The notes under the pieces were generated by a model that had not been told where the DNA came from, ran no database searches, and saw only the letters and a program-made list of their open reading frames with translations. The position numbers and the translations under genes were made by a program. From Methylobacterium sp. Leaf465 (GTDB taxonomy: Bacteria > Pseudomonadota > Alphaproteobacteria > Rhizobiales > Beijerinckiaceae), in the NCBI RefSeq assembly GCF_001424705.1, contig NZ_LMRA01000044.1, positions 215,667 to 279,666 of the forward strand: a stretch of 64,000 nucleotides of DNA, given 5' to 3'. The stretch's first letter is position 1. Each line of letters begins with the position of its first letter. Below are positions 58,981 to 64,000 of the stretch, one piece after another.

Positions 58981-59858
58981 GGCTGGCGGGCGGCTGCGAC
59001 GAACAGATCTCCGATCGTCCGGTAACCGGCATCCGAGGGGTGCAGGTCGTGGCCGGGCGTGCAGAACAGCGTCAGCGCACAGAGCCGGGCGACGGGATTG
59101 CCAGTCCGGTTGAAGGTGGGAAAGACGAGGACCGTGCGGGCGCCGGCATCGGCGGCGGCGGCTATGATCACGCGGTTGAGGTCCTCAACGAAGCGGTCGC
59201 CCCCCTGATCCGCGGCGGCGAGCCAGTTGTAGTAGGTCCCGACGAGGATGCGCGCCCTGGGCGCCGCCTCCCGCAACTGCCCGAGGATGAGCTTGAGGTT
59301 GGCCTCGGTTCCCTTGAGCGCCGTCGGCCAGCGGGTCGCAATGCAATCGGCACCCTGGTCGGCGCAGGCCGTCTGGACGGCGCGCAGGTCGTTGATGCCG
59401 ATGTCGAGGGTGATCGTACCCACGCCTTCAGGATGAGCGCCGAGATACGCGGTCGCCGCAGCGAGCTGGGCCCCCTGGTAGGGGATGTGCAGGGGCAGCG
59501 GTGTGGTGCCGAAGGGCTTCCCGGTGGTGGCGAAGCCGCAGGGACCGGCGATGAACGAGGTCGTCGATTCGCCGGGGCAGCCGAGATTGACCACTGTCAG
59601 GCCGGCCGCGGATCGCTTCAGATCGGCGGCGAGAATGTCGACGTAGCCGGTGTCGAAGCTCTCGGGCCGCACCGCACCGTTCGCGATTTGACCCTTCAGC
59701 TTGTCGATCTGCAGGCCGTAGGCCAGCGAGTCTCCAAGCGCGAGGTAGGTCGGGGCCGGCTCGGCCACGACCGACGTCGGCCCCCCGAGCCCCACAAGAA
59801 GGCAGAACAATGCGCCCGCCAAGCCACGGACGCGGTGTCGTCGAACGGCGGTCTTCAT
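58977..59858 (-). CDS. Secreted GDSL/SGNH hydrolase
   Basis: A 293-aa hydrolase with signal peptide (GALFCLLVGLGGPTSVVA). The SGNH blocks are all visible: GDSLAYG (Ser nucleophile), NLGCPGEST, GINDLRA and HPSDAGYR (Asp-His). It should hydrolyse an ester or acetyl group in the periplasm or outside. It is coupled to the LysR gene (overlap of four bases), but the link to sulfite metabolism is unclear. Confidence 0.87.
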   Translation of the reverse strand: MKTAVRRHRVRGLAGALFCLLVGLGGPTSVVAEPAPTYLALGDSLAYGLQIDKLKGQIANGAVRPESFDTGYVDILAADLKRSAAGLTVVNLGCPGESTTSFIAGPCGFATTGKPFGTTPLPLHIPYQGAQLAAATAYLGAHPEGVGTITLDIGINDLRAVQTACADQGADCIATRWPTALKGTEANLKLILGQLREAAPRARILVGTYYNWLAAADQGGDRFVEDLNRVIIAAAADAGARTVLVFPTFNRTGNPVARLCALTLFCTPGHDLHPSDAGYRTIGDLFVAAARQP

Positions 59859-59880
59859 CGTGTCCCCCTATGTCCCGATC

Positions 59881-60684
59881 CTATCGCCGGTCCGGCGCGA
59901 GGCCGCGCACCTGCGCGTCGACGGCCTGGGCGACCGTCAACAGCCGCGCCTCGTCGGTGCGGCCGGTGACGACGTAGGACATGCCGCCATCGACCCACGA
60001 GAAGGCGGCGACGTCGCCCTCGCGGGCGAAGCGGAAGAGCGTGCGCCCGTCGCCGTCACCGACGCGGCTGTAGAGCGTCAGCCGGGTTCCGCGGTCGTCG
60101 TCGTACATCAGCATCGCGGCGGATTCGGAACCCGCCGGTAGCAGCCGGCCACCCATCAGGCGGAAGCCGTACGCCGTGAGGTCGGGGGTGGTTACGGCGT
60201 GGCCGAGGCGCTTGGAGAGCCACGCGACGAGATGGGGCTTTTCGTCTGCGCGCACCTCGACCGGATGCACCGCCTCGACCACGAAGGTGCGGAAGGCTGC
60301 GACCGCGTCCTGCGTCGCCGGTGCCTCCACCACCATCGCCGTCGCGGGCCCGCCGTGCAGGGCATAGCCGACCCAGCCGCCGGCACCGCCGAGTGCGAGG
60401 CAGAGCACGGCTGCCGCCGCCATGGGAAACCACCCCACGCCGACGAGCCGATGTCGCGGGCGGATATTGGCCACCCGGAGCCGCGCCGGGATCGCCTCCT
60501 CGGCGATCGGCGCGAGGCGGGCACGCAGGCGCTCGCGCAGGGCGCGATCCGCCGAGATCTCGGCCGCACGTGCGGGGTTGCCGGCGAGCCATGCCTCGAC
60601 CAGCGCTTGCCGCTCCGGTTCGAGACGACCGTCGATCAGGCCGTGCAGGTCGTCCTCGCCGACCGGGCGTGGATCCCCGCTCAT
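59881..60684 (-). CDS. Anti-sigma factor (membrane-bound)
   Basis: A 267-aa protein. The N-terminal ~70 residues are a cytosolic domain (DDLHGLIDGRLEPERQALVEAWLAGNPA) typical of anti-sigma factors paired with ECF sigma factors in this clade. One membrane helix occurs near 85-105 (AAAAVLCLALGGAGGWVGYAL). The periplasmic part ends in beta strands (LMYDDDRGTRLTLYSRVG). It overlaps the sigma gene by four bases. It probably holds the sigma factor at the membrane until sulfite or another stress releases it. Confidence 0.85.
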   Translation of the reverse strand: MSGDPRPVGEDDLHGLIDGRLEPERQALVEAWLAGNPARAAEISADRALRERLRARLAPIAEEAIPARLRVANIRPRHRLVGVGWFPMAAAAVLCLALGGAGGWVGYALHGGPATAMVVEAPATQDAVAAFRTFVVEAVHPVEVRADEKPHLVAWLSKRLGHAVTTPDLTAYGFRLMGGRLLPAGSESAAMLMYDDDRGTRLTLYSRVGDGDGRTLFRFAREGDVAAFSWVDGGMSYVVTGRTDEARLLTVAQAVDAQVRGLAPDRR

Positions 60685-61226
60685 TTCACCCTCCTCAAGA
60701 GGCCAGTCCGGCCAGTTTCCAGGAAACTTCGCATCCGTGTCCGCGCCCGGCTCAACCGCGACATCACCGTGCCCAGCGGTACCCCAAGCACCTGGGCCGC
60801 CTCGGCATAAGACAGATCCTCCACCGCAACGAGCAGCAGCACCGAGCGCTGATCCTCGGGCAGGGTATCGAGCCCGACGAGTACGTCGCGGGCCCCCATC
60901 GAGGCCTCCGGGTCAGCGCCCGGATCGGGCACCAAATCGAGTGCTTCCGCGCCAACATCGACGCCGCGTCGGCCCCGGCGCCGGACGGCGCCGAGGAACA
61001 GGTTGCGCTCGATCGTGAACAGCCACGCCCGCAGGTCGCCGTCGCGGCGGCGCCCGGACCAGGCGGACAATGCCCGCTCCAGCGTGTCCTGGACGAGGTC
61101 GTCGGCTGCCTCGCGGTCCCGCAACAGCGCGACGGCGTAGCGCCGCAACGCCGGGATCTGCGGTTCGATGAGGGCGGCGATCTCGTCCAACGACGTTTCC
61201 CGGTCAGAGGGGGCCGAGCCCGGCAT
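60681..61226 (-). CDS. ECF-family RNA polymerase sigma factor
   Basis: A 181-aa sigma factor with region 2 (IPALRRYAVALLRDREAADDLVQDTLERALSAW) and region 4 (LPEDQRSVLLLVAVEDLSYAEAAQVLGVPLGTVMSRLSRARTRM). The length fits group IV sigma factors. It is co-transcribed with the anti-sigma gene (ATGA overlap) and lies 8 bp after a small secreted protein gene. Its predicted sites are the matching motifs at 53618, 61665 and 61753. It looks like the RpoE1/RpoE4 sulfite-responsive type of rhizobia. Confidence 0.9.
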   Translation of the reverse strand: MPGSAPSDRETSLDEIAALIEPQIPALRRYAVALLRDREAADDLVQDTLERALSAWSGRRRDGDLRAWLFTIERNLFLGAVRRRGRRGVDVGAEALDLVPDPGADPEASMGARDVLVGLDTLPEDQRSVLLLVAVEDLSYAEAAQVLGVPLGTVMSRLSRARTRMRSFLETGRTGLLRRVK

Positions 61227-61233
61227 TCAGCGA

Positions 61234-61629
61234 TTATGGCTTGGCGATGTGCCACGCGCCGTTGAGGAATCCGTCGCCGGTGATGTCGCCCGGCTTGGTG
61301 TCCTTGGCGAATGTGTAGAGCGGCTTGCCCTTGTAGGCCCACTGCATCGTGCCGTCGTCCCGTGTCACCATCGTCCAGTCGCCACTGGCAGCCGAGCCGG
61401 AGGCGGCCATCAGTGCCGGCCAGTTGGCGGCGCAGGGGCCGTTGCACATCGACTTGCCGCCCATGTCCTTGTCGAAGGTGTATAGGGTCATGCTCTTGGA
61501 ATCGACGAGCGCCGGCCCCTTGGCGGTCTCGGCGGTCATGGCGGGCGCGGTCATGGCGGGCGCGGCCTGGGCGGCCACGGCCGAGAAGGCGAAGGCCGCA
61601 AAGGCGGCGCGGATCAGCATGGTGCGCAT
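61234..61629 (-). CDS. Secreted repeat lipoprotein-like protein (COG4315)
   Basis: A 131-aa protein with signal peptide (IRAAFAAFAFSAVAAQAAPA). Two repeats follow the family pattern: SMTLYTFDKDMGGKSMCNGPCAANWPAL and PLYTFAKDTKPGDITGDGFLNGAWHI. The CNGPC pair may form a disulphide or bind metal. It is the first gene of the ECF operon, 8 bp before sigma, which suggests it is controlled by the same promoter or acts as a sensor. Confidence 0.82.
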   Translation of the reverse strand: MRTMLIRAAFAAFAFSAVAAQAAPAMTAPAMTAETAKGPALVDSKSMTLYTFDKDMGGKSMCNGPCAANWPALMAASGSAASGDWTMVTRDDGTMQWAYKGKPLYTFAKDTKPGDITGDGFLNGAWHIAKP

Positions 61630-61664
61630 GAGTGAGGTCTCCGGCGGTCGACCATGACCGCATT

Positions 61665-61696
61665 GGGAGAGATGCCGAACGGGCGCGTCTATTCCA
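61665..61696 (-). promoter_or_regulatory. ECF-type promoter of the sigma operon
   Basis: Read on the minus strand: TGGAATA, 12-bp spacer, CGGCATCTCTCCC. On the plus strand this is GGGAGAGATGCCG at 61665-61677 and TATTCCA at 61690-61696. The gene start is 36 bp beyond. Identical in both parts and spacing to the divergent plus-strand site at 61753, implying autoregulation by the sigma factor. Confidence 0.75.
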
Positions 61697-61752
61697 CTGA
61701 CATTTGGAAAAGATCGATCACATCGGCAGGGCCGCCAATTCGTCCCCGGCCA

Positions 61753-61784
61753 TGGAATAAAACCGTTTCCCCGGCATCTCTCCC
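61753..61784 (+). promoter_or_regulatory. ECF-type promoter of the DUF305 operon
   Basis: TGGAATA (61753-61759), 12-bp spacer (61760-61771), CGGCATCTCTCCC (61772-61784). The DUF305 ATG is at 61812, 27 bp further. The same bipartite motif is present in mirror orientation at 61665-61696, so both operons around this 180-bp region are probably turned on together. Confidence 0.75.
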
Positions 61785-61811
61785 CTCGACAACGAACAGG
61801 GAGGACGGCTC

Positions 61812-62267
61812 ATGCGCGGAGCATTGGGATTTGCGCTCACGGCCGCCGTGATGGCCGGCGGCCTCGTCGGGGGCCGGATGATGATGCCCCCGACGCTGGC
61901 CGCCGCCGAGCCGCCGGCCGTCGTCTCCGCGTCCTTCGACGCGATGATGGCGCAGTCGATGACGCGGATGCATGACGACATGATGGTCCCGCCCTCGGGC
62001 GATCCGGACCGCGACTTCGCCGCGATGATGATCCCCCACCACGACGGCGCGATCGCGATGGCCCAGGCAGAGCTGCTCTACGGCAAAGATCCGGTCCTGC
62101 GCCGCCTCGCGCAGGGGATCATCGTCGAACAGGGCCAGGAGATCGCAGTGATGCGACGGGCGCTCGCCGATCTCCCTCCCGCGCCGGAATCGTCCGCCGC
62201 AGCCACCCACCTTCACCACCATGGCACGGCCCCTGCCGCCGAGATGCCTTCGGAGATCTGCCGATGA
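61812..62267 (+). CDS. DUF305 secreted/membrane-anchored protein
   Basis: A 151-aa DUF305 family protein with an N-terminal membrane signal (GALGFALTAAVMAGGLVGGRMMM). The conserved motif is DRDFAAMMIPHHDGAIAMAQAELL, with paired His thought to bind metal. The C-terminal tail is His-rich (ATHLHHHG). It overlaps the next gene by four bases. DUF305 proteins are often metal-linked stress proteins; a role with sulfite stress is inferred from the promoter. Confidence 0.85.
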   Translation: MRGALGFALTAAVMAGGLVGGRMMMPPTLAAAEPPAVVSASFDAMMAQSMTRMHDDMMVPPSGDPDRDFAAMMIPHHDGAIAMAQAELLYGKDPVLRRLAQGIIVEQGQEIAVMRRALADLPPAPESSAAATHLHHHGTAPAAEMPSEICR

Positions 62268-63700
62268 AGACCGCCCTGACCGTCCTCGCCCTCGCGTTGC
62301 TCTCCGGCTCGGCTCTCGCCGGGCAGGCCCCGGGCGCAGCCTCCGCACCGGACGTGCCGGTCAGCGGCAGGGACCGGTTCTACACCTCGGACCAGTTCTC
62401 CAACACGGTCTCGGTGGTCGATCCCGCCGCCAACGTCCTGCTCGGCGTGATCCGGCTCGGCGACCCGACGCCGATGAACCTGAGCCCGCTCTATCGCGGG
62501 CAGCTTCTGGTCCACGGCATGGGCTTCTCGCCCGACCACAGGACCTTGCTCGCGGTCTCGATCGGCTCGAACTCCGTGAGCTTCATCGACACGGCGACCA
62601 ACACGGTCCGCCACACCGCCTATGTCGGGCGCGCGCCGCACGAGGCCTTCTTCACGCCGGACGGCCGGGAGGTCTGGGTGAGCGTGCGCGGCGAGGACTA
62701 CATCGCCGTACTCGATGCCGCGACCGCCAAGGAGACGCGCCGGATCACCGTGCCGAACGGGCCCGGCATGACGATCTTCTCGCCGGACGGCGCCTACGGC
62801 TATGTCTGCTCCAGCTTCAGCCCCGAGACGGTGGTGATCGACACGAAGACCCACACCATCGTCGGGCGCGTGAAGCAGGAGAGCCCGTTCTGCCCCGACA
62901 TCGCCGCGACACCGGACGGCAAGCAGGTGTGGTTGACCCTCAAGGATGTCGGCAGGACCCAGGTGTTTTCGGCGCGTCCGCCCTTCGCGCCTCTGAAGAC
63001 CATCGAGACCGGGCCGATCACCAACCACGTCAACATCGTCTCGACCAAGGCCGGCCAGTTCGCCTACGTGACGATCGGCGGCCTGAACCAGGTCAAGGTG
63101 TTCCGCACCGAGGACTTCACCCAGGTCGCCACCATCCCGACCGGCGCCCTGCCGCACGGGCTCTGGCCCTCGGGCGACGGCAGCCGCGTCTATGTCGGCC
63201 TGGAGAACGCCGACAAGGCGGCGGTGATCGACACCGCATCGAACACCGTGATCGCCGAGGTGCCGATCGGCCAGGGACCGCAGGGCGTGGCCTACGTCCC
63301 GAACGCCGTGCCGGAGGGGGACGGAAAGCAGAACCTCCAGCCGCTGGGCGCCGCCGGCAAGACCAGCGTGCTGACGCTCGCGGGCACCGATGGCAAGCCG
63401 GCGACGCAAGTGACCCTCTTCGACCAAGGCGTGTTGCAGACGCTGCAGGCCGCGGTCACGGGACTACCCGCGAAGATGCCGTTCGTGCTGGCGCTGGCCG
63501 CCGATCCGAAGGGGGCCGCCGGCCTGGAGCCGCTCGCCGCCTTCATGACCAACCCGGCCGGCGCGGCCATCGTCAACGCGATCGGCCCGATCCGCCAGAT
63601 CACCCGCACGGATGCCGGCGCGAGCCGGCGCTACCTCGTGGTGGTCTCAGGCAAGCCCGGTGAACTCGGAGGCGTCTTCCAGATGCAGACTGTGGATTGA
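62264..63700 (+). CDS. Secreted YVTN-type beta-propeller protein 2
   Basis: A 478-aa protein with signal peptide (LTVLALALLSGSALAGQA). Seven or more YVTN/WD-like repeats follow, e.g. RFYTSDQFSNTVSVVDPAAN, PDHRTLLAVSIGSNSVSFIDTATN, PDGREVWVSVRGEDYIAVLDAATAK, DGKQVWLTLKDVGR. The C-terminal ~110 residues are outside the propeller. ATG overlaps DUF305. The region is a periplasmic scaffold or redox partner by family; substrate unknown. Confidence 0.82.
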   Translation: MKTALTVLALALLSGSALAGQAPGAASAPDVPVSGRDRFYTSDQFSNTVSVVDPAANVLLGVIRLGDPTPMNLSPLYRGQLLVHGMGFSPDHRTLLAVSIGSNSVSFIDTATNTVRHTAYVGRAPHEAFFTPDGREVWVSVRGEDYIAVLDAATAKETRRITVPNGPGMTIFSPDGAYGYVCSSFSPETVVIDTKTHTIVGRVKQESPFCPDIAATPDGKQVWLTLKDVGRTQVFSARPPFAPLKTIETGPITNHVNIVSTKAGQFAYVTIGGLNQVKVFRTEDFTQVATIPTGALPHGLWPSGDGSRVYVGLENADKAAVIDTASNTVIAEVPIGQGPQGVAYVPNAVPEGDGKQNLQPLGAAGKTSVLTLAGTDGKPATQVTLFDQGVLQTLQAAVTGLPAKMPFVLALAADPKGAAGLEPLAAFMTNPAGAAIVNAIGPIRQITRTDAGASRRYLVVVSGKPGELGGVFQMQTVD

Positions 63701-64000
63701 ACGGGCGGCCTCACGAGCGCGGGAAGCGGGAATCCGAGAGCATGCGTTCGCAGCGCGCGTCCGGCTGCGACGTCTGCTTTCGAGGCCGCCATTGGCTTGC
63801 TTCTATGACCGAGTAGGGTCGAGTCCTGCCGTTCCGCAGAAGGCATCCGTACGACACAGACATTCAATCGATTTTCTGTATTCAGTCGGCAGATTGGCGG
63901 ATCGGCAGACAGCTCCTTCGGATTTAATTCTCTCTGAAGCCGAGGCGGTCCCGTATTCAGGGTGGCTCCAGCGCAGGCTCGCGCTATGTAAAACATATGA
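63701..64000. other. End of window, no supported gene
   Basis: Three hundred bases after the propeller gene show only a low-complexity open frame on the minus strand that lacks motif and ribosome site. AT-rich near 63850-63960. No terminator recognised. Confidence 0.4.

Noticed and set aside
63631..63996. Minus-strand 121-residue frame at the window end
   Set aside because: Overlaps the end of the propeller gene and has no recognisable features.

Overview
The window is high-GC, alphaproteobacterial chromosomal DNA, most likely from Methylobacterium/Methylorubrum or a close relative. This rests on GC-rich codon use, a complete Rhodobacter-type gene transfer agent (GTA) head-tail cluster, and a SorAB-type sulfite dehydrogenase locus. 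The species assignment is inference. No rRNA, tRNA or CRISPR array was seen.

Region 1 (1-2650) holds the end of a cupin gene, a MASE1-GGDEF diguanylate cyclase and about 850 bp of non-coding DNA.

Region 2 (2652-27478) is an RcGTA-like cluster in canonical order: small terminase-like protein, large terminase, portal, prohead protease, HK97 capsid, head-tail connector, head closure, DUF3168, major tail protein, GTA gp10-like, tail chaperone, a very short tape measure, DUF2460, DUF2163 hub, NlpC/P60 peptidase, a 1297-aa TIM-barrel host-specificity protein, DUF2793/S74 fibre, lysozyme and a small membrane protein. A good sigma70-type promoter (2652-2680) precedes it. No integrase or replication genes are seen, which suggests a domesticated GTA rather than an active prophage. 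The cluster is broken at four points by non-structural guest genes: VapBC; a Nal1-like serine protease pair plus two secreted trypsins; PNPOx/GST/LysR; and an HTH/RelE toxin-antitoxin pair.

Region 3 (about 27.5-49.7 kb) is a lower-GC foreign segment carrying a Tn7-like transposon: tnsA, tnsB, tnsC, tniQ, and a second, convergent tniQ. Its leftward cargo contains two AAA+/protease modules. One is an IetAS-like operon (HTH regulator, AAA+ ATPase, subtilisin-like protease and an unknown 311-aa protein). The other is a soluble FtsH-like AAA+-M41 protease with a 60-aa partner. Between cargo and transposase genes lie an HTH gene, a protein resembling a catalytically degenerate TnsA, and three tiny genes with strong Shine-Dalgarno sites leading into tnsA. 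A 138-bp tandem repeat lies at 48081-48496. I could not fix the ends of the element.

Region 4 (49751-63700) is a host-like sulfite metabolism island: a phosphoglycerate mutase-family gene with an in-frame stop, a YeiH-type exporter, a TDT/SLAC1-type sulfite exporter, sorA-sorB, a second sulfite-oxidase-fold enzyme, beta-propeller proteins, a LysR regulator, a GDSL hydrolase, and an ECF sigma/anti-sigma operon. The same bipartite promoter-like motif (TGGAATA-N12-[CT][GA]GCATCTC) occurs before sorA and, in both directions, in the divergent region next to the sigma operon. This points to one ECF regulon controlling sulfite detoxification.
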